NCBI RefSeq assembly: GCF_030408675.1
Contig: NZ_CP047200.1
Location: 992,001 to 1,056,000 of the forward strand
From: Corynebacterium durum
Lineage (GTDB): Bacteria > Actinomycetota > Actinomycetes > Mycobacteriales > Mycobacteriaceae
Length of the DNA stretch: 64,000 nucleotides
Direction: 5' to 3'
This document shows, in pieces, positions 35,807 through 45,430 of the stretch. Position 1 is the first letter of the stretch; the number at the start of each line of letters is the position of its first letter. The translations under genes were made by a program, and so were the position numbers. The notes beneath the pieces were generated by a model, which did no database searches, was not told the DNA's origin, and was given only the letters and a program-made list of their open reading frames with translations.

Positions 35807-37324
35807 ATGACCATGGAGATAGTTGTACGGACCTCCCAAGGGTTGGTAGCCGGGCTGGTGGACAACGGGGTGAGAACATGGCGCGGTGTGCCCTTCGGTG
35901 CCGACACCAGCGGCAAACATCGCTGGCGTGCTCCACGAGCGGCTCACCAGTGGCGTGGGGTTCGTGACTGTACAGCCTACGGCCCCATCGCGCCGCAACC
36001 CATCTATTCCTGGACCGACCAAGTGCAGGGAAGCGAAGACTGTCTCAACCTCGATATCGTCCGGCCCGACTCCGACGACGAACTACCTGTAGTCGTCTAT
36101 CTCCACGGCGGATCCTTTATTGTTGGTGCCTCACACCAAAGCGTCCTCCAGGGCCACACCTTCGTCAAAAATCTCGACGTGGTGTACGTCAGCATCAACT
36201 TCCGCCTCGGGGCGCTTGGTTACCTCAACATGCACAGCGTCGGTGAGGGTGACTGCGTCGCCAACCCCGCGATCCGGGACCAACTCCTTGCGCTCCAATG
36301 GGTGCACGAGAATATTGCTGCGTTCGGCGGTGACCCCACCAACGTCACACTCATGGGAGAATCCGCAGGTGGGGCAGCCGTGACAACCCTCATGTGCGTG
36401 CCCTCAGCACGTGGTCTTTTCCACCGTGCCATTGCACAATCTGCCCCCATTGCCGCAGTCCACTCCGCTGCGCAATCGGAATTCTGGGCCCGCGAACTCG
36501 CCTATCACATGGCCATGCCACGGCACTCCAGCATTACGGACCTCCGGCTCGAATCCGCCGACGATGTTGTTCGCGCCGGGCAGTCCATGATGTGGCGATC
36601 ACGAGAGTTTCTTCAGCTCAATCCGTGTTATTGTCCCACGGTTGACGGTAGTTTTGTTCTGCAGCACCCAGTTGAGGCATTCAATCAAGGAAATCAGGTG
36701 CGGGTTCCGCTGCTCATTGGAACTAACCGCGATGAGACCTCTTTTTCCAAGTTGTTTTATCTGCGGCAATCAGCTCGGGGTAAAGCCGCGCAGCGGATGC
36801 TCAATGCCTTCGACCCCAGTAACACTGAACGAGTGCTCAGCGCGTATTGGGGTGCGGTGGAGCGGCAACATTTTTCCGAATTGCTGTGCGACGCCCTGTT
36901 TTGGGCCCCCTCGCTCAAAGTTGCCCAAGCGCATTCTCGAGTGGCACCCACCTGGATGTATCGCTTCGATTTTGCGCCGAAAGCCCTTAAAATGCTGGGC
37001 ATCGGGGCCATGCACTCCCTGGAACTCCTCGCCGTGTTTGGCGACGCCGATGCCTCCCGCACCCGCAGCCTCGCCCGCTGGGGTGGTGATGGGGAACTAG
37101 AGGAAGTGACAGAATTCATCCAATACCTGTGGGGGAACTTCATCCATGTGGGTAGTCCAGGCTGGGAATGGCCGCGTTACCAGATGCCCACAGACACCCG
37201 TCCGGGTCGGGCAACCATGATTTTTAACACCGAAAGCGAACTGGTCTTTGACCCACGTGCGGGACGTCGTAAAGCCTGGTCGGGTTTCAACATGCTCGAA
37301 TGGGACGGTGTAAGCCCACGGTAA
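35807..37324 (+). CDS. Type B carboxylesterase
   Basis: The 505-aa alpha/beta hydrolase begins TMEIVVRTSQGLVAG and has GSEDCLNLDIVRP, an oxyanion-hole HGGSFIVG segment and the nucleophile elbow GESAGGAAV. These define the carboxylesterase type B/acetylcholinesterase-like family. No signal peptide is present, so it is likely cytosolic. An FhuF-like gene follows after 10 bases. C. glutamicum has a similar esterase beside its AroE paralogue. Substrate unknown; ATG 35813 is an alternative start. Confidence 0.88.
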   Translation: MTMEIVVRTSQGLVAGLVDNGVRTWRGVPFGADTSGKHRWRAPRAAHQWRGVRDCTAYGPIAPQPIYSWTDQVQGSEDCLNLDIVRPDSDDELPVVVYLHGGSFIVGASHQSVLQGHTFVKNLDVVYVSINFRLGALGYLNMHSVGEGDCVANPAIRDQLLALQWVHENIAAFGGDPTNVTLMGESAGGAAVTTLMCVPSARGLFHRAIAQSAPIAAVHSAAQSEFWARELAYHMAMPRHSSITDLRLESADDVVRAGQSMMWRSREFLQLNPCYCPTVDGSFVLQHPVEAFNQGNQVRVPLLIGTNRDETSFSKLFYLRQSARGKAAQRMLNAFDPSNTERVLSAYWGAVERQHFSELLCDALFWAPSLKVAQAHSRVAPTWMYRFDFAPKALKMLGIGAMHSLELLAVFGDADASRTRSLARWGGDGELEEVTEFIQYLWGNFIHVGSPGWEWPRYQMPTDTRPGRATMIFNTESELVFDPRAGRRKAWSGFNMLEWDGVSPR

Positions 37325-37334
37325 AATTGGGGGT

Positions 37335-38162
37335 ATGAAGCCCAACACTCCGGTGTGGAACCACATTGTTGCAGAACACCCGCGTTTTTCTACGGCCGTG
37401 TTCCCTGCGGAGAACAGTCGACGCATCAGTGTGGAGGAACTTGCATCCGTTGAGGTTCTCGACCGTGCCATTGCTGCCAGCGATGAGCTTTTCCCCATGG
37501 GAGTGCCTAAACATCAGGCCCAAGTATGGTGGTTTTCCCTGAATAACACGCTGCTTGGGCCAGCGCTCACAGCCATGGTGGAATGCCACGTCACACCATC
37601 CCTTGATGTGGCGCGTGGTGTGATGTTCATTCAGAATCCCGGCACGGAACACGGGCAGGGGTATTGGATGAGTTTTTTCACCGACGTTTTCACCGACGAC
37701 TCCGAAGCCGCGTGGCGCGCGGCCGGTGCTGATTACGCACGGTCGATTGCGCCGGTTATTCAGGCGCTCGCTGAGGTCGCCGGGGCGTCGACACGCGCGT
37801 TGTGGGCCGTGAGTGTAGATGCTGTAGCAGGGGCAGCGGTGGGTGCTGGTAATGATGCCTTCGAACCGTATCGAGGAGTGCGGATTGCACAGGCGTTGCT
37901 CGCGGGCATGGCTGAGGGGGTTCCCGAAGGCGTGAGGTTACCGCAGCCGCATTTCAGAGACTTCTGTGACGGGCAATTTCAACCAACGGATGTTGCGGCG
38001 GCCCTGGCGGGGGAAGAGCGCGATGTGCACACTGTTCCCCAGCGGGTGTCCTGTTGCATGATTTATCGGTCGCCAGCAGCGGGAATGTGTTTATCGTGCC
38101 CGAAACAGACCCCGGAGGAACGTGACCGCCAGCTTATTGATTCTTTTACGTTCGATTTTTAA
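37335..38162 (+). CDS. FhuF-like 2Fe-2S siderophore-iron reductase family protein
   Basis: The 275-aa protein ends with the FhuF motif C-C-x10-C-x2-C: C240, C241, C252 and C255 in VSCCMIYRSPAAGMC. That arrangement binds the unusual [2Fe-2S] cluster used to reduce ferric siderophores in the cytosol. The rest is poorly conserved, as is normal in the family. It is probably co-transcribed with the esterase (10-base gap, GGGGG before the ATG). An esterase beside an FhuF-like reductase could mean processing of an ester-type ferric siderophore, but no siderophore transporter is adjacent, so this is inference. Confidence 0.75.
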   Translation: MKPNTPVWNHIVAEHPRFSTAVFPAENSRRISVEELASVEVLDRAIAASDELFPMGVPKHQAQVWWFSLNNTLLGPALTAMVECHVTPSLDVARGVMFIQNPGTEHGQGYWMSFFTDVFTDDSEAAWRAAGADYARSIAPVIQALAEVAGASTRALWAVSVDAVAGAAVGAGNDAFEPYRGVRIAQALLAGMAEGVPEGVRLPQPHFRDFCDGQFQPTDVAAALAGEERDVHTVPQRVSCCMIYRSPAAGMCLSCPKQTPEERDRQLIDSFTFDF

Positions 38163-38243
38163 CAAAGTTGCTGCGGGTGGCTACGGGCGCGGCTAGGCTG
38201 GTGTAGCGAGCTGCACTGGCCGGATTGAAAGGATTCGTTCGCC

Positions 38244-38957
38244 ATGAGTTTTTTTGAAGATATCGCTGCTGCCCTGGATGTGGATGGCATTGAATCGCGG
38301 GTTCATGATGACACGATGTTTGTGCCCATCACCCCAGAGCTAGAAATCCAATTCGTGGAGATCGATCCGATCCTCCCGGCCGCTAACGTGTACATCGCCG
38401 CAGCAGACGTTGATGAAGACGACGATGATTTTGAAGCGGTGCTCGTGTCCGTGGTGTTCTCTGTGGATGATGCTTTGGATGCGGTAGCCCGGCATGTTGC
38501 CACTGACCAGGTGGTTACTGTTCTGCGCGATCTTCTGGAAGGCACTGACGAGCGCATCTCTGACCTGGAATTTTTCCAGGATCTCAATGACGCTAATCTT
38601 GTCCGCGCTGAGGTGGGACAGAACTCGGAGCTGCACGTGGTGGTTGAATCAGCGGGCGGAACCCCTACCGCAACGGTGATGTTTGTGGCTCTAGGCGAAA
38701 GCTACGATGAGCTGGTCAACCAGGCGATGGCTGAAATGTGGACCCCAGACTCTGACGAGCAGCCCTCGGAAGAAGAACGCTTGCGTGTGTTGTCTGAGCT
38801 TTCTTCCGATATTTCTCTGGTCACTGATGAGGTGCTTGACCTGGGGACTTTCACCGATTTCGACCGGCTTTTCGACGTCCTGTCGCTCGCCGCTGACCAG
38901 GCCGAAAACTGGGAGGAGCAACTGCTGCCCATTGATGAGGAAATGAACTATTCATAG
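38244..38957 (+). CDS. Acidic protein of unknown function
   Basis: This 237-aa protein is strongly acidic (for example DVDEDDDDFEAV near residue 55) with no hydrophobic segments or cysteines. It has two similar-looking alpha/beta halves, which loosely suggest a YbjN-type or secretion-chaperone-like fold, but I do not recognise the family. It has AAGGA at 38229 ahead of the ATG. It lies between the FhuF-like gene and an MFS transporter, all on the plus strand. Confidence 0.7.
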   Translation: MSFFEDIAAALDVDGIESRVHDDTMFVPITPELEIQFVEIDPILPAANVYIAAADVDEDDDDFEAVLVSVVFSVDDALDAVARHVATDQVVTVLRDLLEGTDERISDLEFFQDLNDANLVRAEVGQNSELHVVVESAGGTPTATVMFVALGESYDELVNQAMAEMWTPDSDEQPSEEERLRVLSELSSDISLVTDEVLDLGTFTDFDRLFDVLSLAADQAENWEEQLLPIDEEMNYS

Positions 38958-38987
38958 CCAATTGGACAGCGGGGTTACGCTAACTAG

Positions 38988-40214
38988 GTGACCAACCCCA
39001 ACGCTGCACGCGACGTAACTGAGACCGCACCTCCGCCAAAGATTCCTCGGGAAATTTGGGTGCTTGTTGCGGCCGCATTCATTATTGCCGCAGGGTTTGG
39101 GCTGGTATCGCCCATTATTCCGCAGTTTGCCAGGAGCTTTGATGTCTCCACCACGGCAGCCAGCGCCGTGGTATCTGTGTTCGCGGCTAGCCGATTATTA
39201 TTTGCTCCTGCTTCGGGCAAGCTCATTGACCTGATTGGGTCCCGAAAGGTCTACATCACCGGACTATTGACCGTCGCGGTGACCACCGGAGCCGTCGCCT
39301 TCGCACAAGAATACTGGCATATCCTGGCTTTCCGCGCCATTGGCGGCATCGGTTCAACTATGTTCACTGTCTCCGCTGCGGGGTTGATTGTGCGAATTGC
39401 GCCGCCCAGTATTCGCGGACGTGCCTCGTCAACGTACGCTACCGCGTTTCTTCTGGGTAGCGTGATTGGCCCGGTGGCTGGTTCCGGCCTCGCCGTGTTG
39501 GGTATGCGCCCGCCGTTTTTGATCTACGGTGTGTCTCTGATTCTCGCGTCGGCGGTGGTGTGGAAGCTGCTGCGGCCCGAGGTAATTCACGATCTTGAAT
39601 CTCACGACGAATCAACGCCAATGCTTGCGAGCGAGGCCGTGAAAAACCCAGCCTATCGAAGTGCTTTGATATCGGGATTTGCTAACGGCTGGGTGAACTT
39701 CGGAGTGCGGGTATCCACCGTTCCCTTGTTCGCAGCCATGCTGTTTCCTAAAGGTACCGCTGTGGCGGGCATGGTTCTGGCCGCCTTTGCGGTGGGTAAT
39801 GCTGGGTGTTTGCAGTTTTCGGGCAGACTTGCAGATTCACTGGGAAGAAAGCCGCTGATCATCGCGGGATTAATCGTTAATGCAACGTTCACGGGTGTTC
39901 TTGGCTGGATGGATAATCTGTGGCTCATACTGCTGGTGTCGGTGATTGCTGGCATCGGCGGCGGTTTGCTCAACCCTGCGCAGCAGGCCACCGTTGCAGA
40001 TGTCATCGGAAACAAACGCTCCGGCGGCAAGGTACTTGCGACCTTCCAGATGGCACAGGATTTCGGAGCAATCCTCGGCCCCATTGCGATCGGCATGCTT
40101 GTCGACGCCCAGGGTTACCATGTCGCTTTTACTGCCTGCGGTGCTATCGGGCTTGTTGCAGCTGGAGTGTGGCTGGTGCACGGAAAAGAAACCAGACCTC
40201 AGCCGACTGCTTGA
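38988..40214 (+). CDS. MFS transporter
   Basis: The 408-aa protein has 12 predicted membrane spans and the MFS loop motif GKLIDLIGSRKVY between spans 2 and 3, echoed by GRLADSLGRKPLI between spans 8 and 9. It belongs to the drug:H+ antiporter type by topology. Substrate not predictable. The start is GTG at 38988. Its last 16 bases overlap the end of the convergent esterase gene. Confidence 0.88.
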   Translation: MTNPNAARDVTETAPPPKIPREIWVLVAAAFIIAAGFGLVSPIIPQFARSFDVSTTAASAVVSVFAASRLLFAPASGKLIDLIGSRKVYITGLLTVAVTTGAVAFAQEYWHILAFRAIGGIGSTMFTVSAAGLIVRIAPPSIRGRASSTYATAFLLGSVIGPVAGSGLAVLGMRPPFLIYGVSLILASAVVWKLLRPEVIHDLESHDESTPMLASEAVKNPAYRSALISGFANGWVNFGVRVSTVPLFAAMLFPKGTAVAGMVLAAFAVGNAGCLQFSGRLADSLGRKPLIIAGLIVNATFTGVLGWMDNLWLILLVSVIAGIGGGLLNPAQQATVADVIGNKRSGGKVLATFQMAQDFGAILGPIAIGMLVDAQGYHVAFTACGAIGLVAAGVWLVHGKETRPQPTA

Positions 40215-41143
40215 CGAACCGCTGCCAGCGCCTCCGCCCACATCGTCTGCATAGCAGAAGTGTGAAGGCAACGGATCAGGGTTCCGTGATAGGTGCCTTT
40301 CATGGTGTAGAACCTGGTGGGGACCCCAGCTTGTGTGAGGCGATGGGCGTAGGCGGCGTCCTCGTTGTAGAACAAATCAAGGTCTCCAACAGCGATGAAC
40401 GCGGGCGGCAGGCCACGCAGATCAGCCCGGCGCGCAGGTACGGCGTAGTCGAGGGGTTCGGTGGCATCGCGAAGATAGGCGCGCCATCCTAGTATGTTGG
40501 TGATCATGCCCCAGCAAAGGACACCACGACCTGGTGACCGGGTGGTGGTGTTGTCCAGCATGGGTTCGAATAGCAGCTGGAAGGCGATGGGACCAGTGTG
40601 CGTATCGTGTGCCTTGTGGACTAGGCTGGCGGCGATTCCAGCACCCGCGCTTTGCCCGGAAACAACTAGGAGAGCGGGGTAGTCGGGGGAGTCGAGGGCA
40701 GCAGGGTAGGGGGCGATGCTGGAAAGCCGATAGTCGGGGTTGACCACCACGGCGTTGAGTTCGCGTGCCAGGAAGGCGCACACAATGTCGTCGTATTCGG
40801 GAACTCCGCTGACATAGCCTCCGCCGTGAATCCATAGGAGCGTCAGCGCGGGTGTAGTTGTGTCGCTGCGTTGGTAGGTGCGTACCCGTACCCCTGCCGC
40901 GTCGTGTTCGGACACATCAACATTTGCCAACCCACCAGAACTGTCGCGGGGCTGCGGATGCGTGGCCAGCCAACCGGGGCGGCTGAACCGCCAGACTTCC
41001 GGCAGGTTTTTCAGGTAATGCCTGCGCCACACCCCCTCACGTAGCTCTGGGTGCACGCGGCGGAGGTGCAGTTCATAGCTGCTCAGCAGGCCCACTGTGC
41101 CTGCGATGCAGGCCAGTAGGCCCAGGTTAGGGCGACGGGGCAT
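40199..41143 (-). CDS. Hormone-sensitive-lipase-type alpha/beta hydrolase
   Basis: The 314-aa enzyme has the HSL oxyanion motif HGGGYVSG and the nucleophile elbow GQSAGAG. Catalytic Asp and His are expected in VGDLDLFYNED and KGTYHG near the C-terminus. The first 20 residues form a hydrophobic segment (LGLLACIAGTVGLLSSY) that may anchor it in the membrane. HSL-type enzymes hydrolyse short acyl esters. The coding end overlaps the MFS gene by 16 bases tail to tail. No close functional partner is seen. Confidence 0.85.
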   Translation of the reverse strand: MPRRPNLGLLACIAGTVGLLSSYELHLRRVHPELREGVWRRHYLKNLPEVWRFSRPGWLATHPQPRDSSGGLANVDVSEHDAAGVRVRTYQRSDTTTPALTLLWIHGGGYVSGVPEYDDIVCAFLARELNAVVVNPDYRLSSIAPYPAALDSPDYPALLVVSGQSAGAGIAASLVHKAHDTHTGPIAFQLLFEPMLDNTTTRSPGRGVLCWGMITNILGWRAYLRDATEPLDYAVPARRADLRGLPPAFIAVGDLDLFYNEDAAYAHRLTQAGVPTRFYTMKGTYHGTLIRCLHTSAMQTMWAEALAAVRQAVG

Positions 41144-41190
41144 GTAACGAACTTTCGGGCGGAAGCCAGGGCGTCGATACGCGGCAGGAA

Positions 41191-42552
41191 TTATTCGATG
41201 CTGCGGGTGGTGGAGCCCCGACCCGTGAAAAAGTAGATAGCTGTCATGATAACAGTGAACCCGATCCCGGCGATGAGTGCTTCATGGTAGCTGGCTTGCC
41301 ACACCATGATCCCGAACGTAAACAGGATGAATGCGATGGCGAAGTACTGTCCGTATGGCCAGAAGGGCACAGGGAATTTTAGTTCTTGAACCTGACTTGG
41401 GGACATCCTGCGGCGTGATGCTACGTGTGCGAGGAGGATCATGAGCCATACGAAGATCGTTGCGAATGTGGCGAGAGCTGCGATGATGGCAAAGACCTCC
41501 TCGGGGATGATGTAGTTAAGCCACACGCCAAGGGACAAGACGGCAATAAGAGCAGCGACGGTGACAACGGGTACGCCGTTGTATAGTTTGGCGCACACTC
41601 TGGGGGCGAGTTTCTCCTGCGCCATGCCCGTAATGATGCGTCCGGCACCGAAGATGTCCGAGTTGATGGCTGACAGTGCAGCAGTGATGAGCACAAAGTT
41701 CAGGACGCCGGCCACTCCAGTGGACCAGTCATGGTTTAAAGAAGAGAAGATCTGTGTGAAGGGTGATTCGTCGCCATTGACTGTGCGCCACGGATTAATG
41801 CAGAGGATGACAAAGATCGCCAGCACATAGAAGAGCAGGATGCGAACCGGCACCGTGTTGACGGCCTTGGGGATGGACTGTTCAGGATGATCAGCTTCCG
41901 CAGCTGTGACGCCGATAATTTCCGTGCCGCCAAAGGCAAAGAGAACCAGAATGAACGCTGAAATCATGCCGGTCGGGCCGTTGGGCATGAATCCGCCATC
42001 GTTCCACAGATTAGACACACCAACAGCGTGAGGTTGCTCACCAAAACCGAAGATGAGAATAGCGGCTCCGCCCACGATCATGGCGATCACGGCGGCGACC
42101 TTGATGAGGGTGAACCAGAACTCCAGCTCGCCAAACAGACGCACGCTTGTCAGGTTGACGGCCCCCACGATCAGCAGCGCTAGGGCGACCCATATCCAGC
42201 GGGGTACGCCGTCGTACCAGAAGTCCATGTAGATACCTACAGCAGTGAGGTCGGCGATGCACACAATGACCATTTCGAAGGCGTACATCCAGCCAGTGAT
42301 AAAGCCTGCCCAGCCGCCGAGGTGAGTGCGTGCATACTCCGAAAAAGAACCCACGACCGGCATAGATACTGCCATTTCCCCCAGTGCTCGGAGCATGAAG
42401 TACACGACAATTCCGCCCAGAAGATACACCAGAAGTACCGACGGTCCTGCCGCTTGGATGGCCTTTGCTGAGCCGTAGAAAAGCCCCGTGCCGATGGCTG
42501 ATCCCAGCGCGATGAAGTGAATATGGCGAGCTTTCAATCCTTGCCCAATCAT
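41191..42552 (-). CDS. Amino acid permease (AAT family)
   Basis: The 453-aa carrier has 12 spans and the AAT signature GLKARHIHFIALGSAIGTGLFYGSA near the N-terminus, followed by GEMAVSMPVVGSFSEYAR. It resembles proline/alanine-type members (ProY, CycA) as much as AroP, so the substrate is uncertain. ATG at 42552 has AGGAGG about 10 bases upstream; the longer frame to 42615 is not conserved. It is divergent from the DEAD-box helicase gene with a 215-base gap. Confidence 0.85.
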   Translation of the reverse strand: MIGQGLKARHIHFIALGSAIGTGLFYGSAKAIQAAGPSVLLVYLLGGIVVYFMLRALGEMAVSMPVVGSFSEYARTHLGGWAGFITGWMYAFEMVIVCIADLTAVGIYMDFWYDGVPRWIWVALALLIVGAVNLTSVRLFGELEFWFTLIKVAAVIAMIVGGAAILIFGFGEQPHAVGVSNLWNDGGFMPNGPTGMISAFILVLFAFGGTEIIGVTAAEADHPEQSIPKAVNTVPVRILLFYVLAIFVILCINPWRTVNGDESPFTQIFSSLNHDWSTGVAGVLNFVLITAALSAINSDIFGAGRIITGMAQEKLAPRVCAKLYNGVPVVTVAALIAVLSLGVWLNYIIPEEVFAIIAALATFATIFVWLMILLAHVASRRRMSPSQVQELKFPVPFWPYGQYFAIAFILFTFGIMVWQASYHEALIAGIGFTVIMTAIYFFTGRGSTTRSIE

Positions 42553-42767
42553 ATGGCTATCGCCTCCTCGTGTGCAGTGTTTAGTGCTATCAGTTGTGGA
42601 ATCAATTATGCGCACAAGAGACTGTGATTCGCTACGGTTTTATGAACTAATTGTTTGGCAGGACACATGTAGCAGGTGCATGATTTTATTTTGCCAGGTG
42701 ACATGTATTGTTTTCGCTGTGTGCTCGGTTCGCTTTGTGCGCTCTGATGACGTAACGTAGTGGGGCA

Positions 42768-44783
42768 ATGAGCATTACCGATAGCGCCACCGGCGGCGTT
42801 GAAGAGCCGGATAGCGTCATTTCGTCGGATTCTCAGGAAACTTCGCAAGGTGTCGTAGCCGAACAGGCTGAAGCTGTGCATGCGTCAGAAGATGCGCCCG
42901 CAGCGGAAGCTGACAAAGCTGCGGAACAGGACACCAGGGATGCGGATACTTCTGAGGCGACCGACCCTATTGAAGGTTTCGAAAACCTTGGTCTTCCCTC
43001 GGAAGTACTGAAGGCAATCACCAAGGTTGGTTTTGAAACACCGTCCCCCATCCAAGCGCACACCATTCCTGTTTTAATGGACGGCCACGATGTTGTTGGC
43101 CTCGCGCAAACCGGCACCGGCAAAACAGCCGCATTTGCCCTCCCGATCCTGTCGCGCATCGACCCCTCGGTGCGTGCCCCCCAAGCACTGGTACTGGCTC
43201 CCACACGTGAGCTGGCACTCCAGGTTGCTGACTCTTTCCAAGCCTTCGCTGACCACCTGGGCAGCCTGAACGTGCTGCCCATTTACGGAGGTCAGGCTTA
43301 CGGCATTCAGCTGTCTGGGCTTCGCCGCGGTGCACACATTGTTGTTGGTACCCCAGGTCGAGTGATTGACCACCTTGAAAAGGGGTCGCTGGACATTTCT
43401 GGTCTGCGTTTCCTTGTGTTGGATGAGGCAGATGAGATGCTCAACATGGGGTTCCAGGAAGATGTGGAACGAATCCTGGAAGACACCCCGGACGACAAGC
43501 AAGTGGCGTTGTTCTCCGCGACCATGCCATCTGCGATTCGCCGCATGTCCAAGCAGTACTTGAAGGATCCACGAGAGATCACCGTCAAGTCTGAAACCCG
43601 TACCAACACAAACATCACGCAGAAATTCCTCAACGTTGCGCACCGCAACAAGCTGGACGCGTTGACCCGCATTCTTGAGGTCACCGAATTTGCTGCGATG
43701 ATCATGTTCGTGCGTACCAAGCACGAAACCGAGGAACTGGCGGAAAAGCTTCGTGCCCGCGGTTTCTCTGCTGCTGCCATCAACGGCGACATCGCACAGG
43801 CACAACGTGAACGCACGGTTGACCAGCTGAAAGATGGCCGCTTGGATATTTTGGTGGCAACCGACGTTGCTGCCCGTGGACTCGACGTGGAACGTATCAG
43901 CCACGTGTTGAACTACGACATCCCCCATGACACTGAGTCTTACGTGCACCGCATTGGACGCACCGGTCGCGCCGGGCGCAGCGGTGAGGCGATCCTTTTT
44001 GTGACGCCGCGCGAACGCCGCATGCTCCGCTCCATTGAGCGCGCCACCAACGCGACTCTGGTGGAGATGGAACTGCCGACCGTTGACGAGGTTAACGAAT
44101 CCCGTAAGGAAAAGTTTGCAGACTCCATCACCGAGTCACTGGAAGACAACCAGATCAGCGTCTTCCGTAACCTCGTGAAGGCATATTCGGAGGAACACGA
44201 CGTCCCGTTGGAGGACATCGCTGCAGCTCTGGCCACGCAGGCGCAAGCTGGTGACGAGTTCCTGATGAAGGAACCCCCGCCGGAGCGACGCCGTGACCGC
44301 TTCGAAAGGGGCGGGCGTGACCGTGGCGATCGCCGTGACCGCTTTGACCGGGGTGACCGCGACCGTGGTGGACGTGATCGTTACGATCGCGGGGATCGCA
44401 ACATGGCCTTGTACCGCCTTGACGTGGGCAAACGTCACAACGTGCGCCCAGGTGCCGTGGTTGGTGCACTGGCCAATGAAGGCGGCCTGAACTCCAAGGA
44501 CTTTGGGCGCATCCACATTGGCTTCGACCATACGCTGGTTGAACTGCCCAAGGATCTGCCACAAGAGGTTTTTGACAACCTCGCTGACACCCGCATATCT
44601 GGCCAGCCGATTCGGTTTGAACGCGACCCGGGTGCGCCAGGGCGTTCCTCCAACCGCCGTGACCGGGACCGTGGGGACTACCGTGACCGACGCGATAACG
44701 GTCGCAATTTCCGACGTCGCGATGACCGCGGTTACCGCGGAAACCGCCGTGACCGCGACCGCGGATTCCGTGGTGACCGGTAA
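42768..44783 (+). CDS. deaD: DEAD-box RNA helicase (DeaD/CsdA type)
   Basis: The 671-aa helicase has an acidic N-terminal extension of about 65 residues, Q-motif (FETPSPIQAHTIP), motif I AQTGTGKT at about 114-121, DEAD at 219-222, SAT in FSATMPS, and motif VI HRIGRTGRAGR. A DbpA/CsdA-type RNA-binding domain follows (YRLDVGKRHNVRPGAVVGAL). Arg/Asp/Gly-rich repeats lie on both sides of it. DeaD proteins unwind structured RNA in ribosome assembly and cold adaptation. A very strong terminator follows. Confidence 0.94.
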   Translation: MSITDSATGGVEEPDSVISSDSQETSQGVVAEQAEAVHASEDAPAAEADKAAEQDTRDADTSEATDPIEGFENLGLPSEVLKAITKVGFETPSPIQAHTIPVLMDGHDVVGLAQTGTGKTAAFALPILSRIDPSVRAPQALVLAPTRELALQVADSFQAFADHLGSLNVLPIYGGQAYGIQLSGLRRGAHIVVGTPGRVIDHLEKGSLDISGLRFLVLDEADEMLNMGFQEDVERILEDTPDDKQVALFSATMPSAIRRMSKQYLKDPREITVKSETRTNTNITQKFLNVAHRNKLDALTRILEVTEFAAMIMFVRTKHETEELAEKLRARGFSAAAINGDIAQAQRERTVDQLKDGRLDILVATDVAARGLDVERISHVLNYDIPHDTESYVHRIGRTGRAGRSGEAILFVTPRERRMLRSIERATNATLVEMELPTVDEVNESRKEKFADSITESLEDNQISVFRNLVKAYSEEHDVPLEDIAAALATQAQAGDEFLMKEPPPERRRDRFERGGRDRGDRRDRFDRGDRDRGGRDRYDRGDRNMALYRLDVGKRHNVRPGAVVGALANEGGLNSKDFGRIHIGFDHTLVELPKDLPQEVFDNLADTRISGQPIRFERDPGAPGRSSNRRDRDRGDYRDRRDNGRNFRRRDDRGYRGNRRDRDRGFRGDR

Positions 44784-44803
44784 TAGTTGCTACTAAAAGC
44801 CGC

Positions 44804-44848
44804 AACGCGGCCCAGCTGGTCTTTATGCCAGCTGGGCCGCGTTTTTTG
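44804..44848 (+). terminator. Strong intrinsic terminator after deaD
   Basis: AACGCGGCCCAGCTGG (44804-44819) and its perfect complement (44828-44843) form a 16-bp stem with an 8-base loop, then a T-run. It also lies downstream of the convergent membrane-protein gene, so it may serve both strands. Confidence 0.96.
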
Positions 44849-44890
44849 TTGCGGTGTCCCAGGTGGGATTACTCCCGAATCTAATATGAT

Positions 44891-45376
44891 TTAGATCACC
44901 ATAAGTACGGCGACGATGACCCACAGTGCAGAGAAGATGCCGCCAAACATTGAGAGCTGTGACACCGCCTTGTCCCAGTTTTCAATCGTTGCTGCGCCAG
45001 CGTGCTTCTCGCTAGGCACGTCATCGTCATCATCGGACAACCCCAACGCCGCCATCATCTTCTTCTGACGTGGGACGATCAGAAAAAACAGGATTCCCCA
45101 CGCGATAACGCTGAGCAAAATCGATGCATGGAAGCGGCCTTCTCGCAGGTAGGACATGTTGCTTAAAAGCAGGCCCATACCCAGTAGTGGAACAATCAAG
45201 GAAATCAGGCCATAGGTGTTCGTAATTGTGAACAGCGTCCGTACAGAACCCCGTGCCAGATCGTTGCCATTGTGCGCCTCGCGTGCACGAACGTGGAAGG
45301 TAGACACAGCCACCGTCACCGGACCAAGAAGCAGCAGTGCGGCCACCACATGGAGAATCAGCATCAACGTAGTCAC
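44891..45376 (-). CDS. DUF2269-like four-helix membrane protein
   Basis: The 161-aa protein has four membrane spans and the opening MTTLMLILHVVAALLLLGPVTVA, with a conserved His in span 1, typical of DUF2269-type integral membrane proteins. A charged tail with DDDDD-like segment follows the third span, and a final hydrophobic helix ends the protein. Start is GTG at 45376. Function unknown. Confidence 0.72.
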   Translation of the reverse strand: MTTLMLILHVVAALLLLGPVTVAVSTFHVRAREAHNGNDLARGSVRTLFTITNTYGLISLIVPLLGMGLLLSNMSYLREGRFHASILLSVIAWGILFFLIVPRQKKMMAALGLSDDDDDVPSEKHAGAATIENWDKAVSQLSMFGGIFSALWVIVAVLMVI

Positions 45377-45430
45377 AGTAAGTGCAGTACCTTTCAGATA
45401 GGGGATGAATCAGATCCCACTAACCCTAAG

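Noticed and set aside
43074..43949. 291-codon open frame antisense to deaD
   Set aside because: Shadow of the helicase core; His/Val/Arg-rich with no recognisable domain.
44290..44780. Short repeated GTGACCG-type units as a possible CRISPR or satellite array
   Set aside because: They are in frame inside deaD and encode Arg/Asp/Gly-rich repeats; spacing is irregular and there are no unique spacers.
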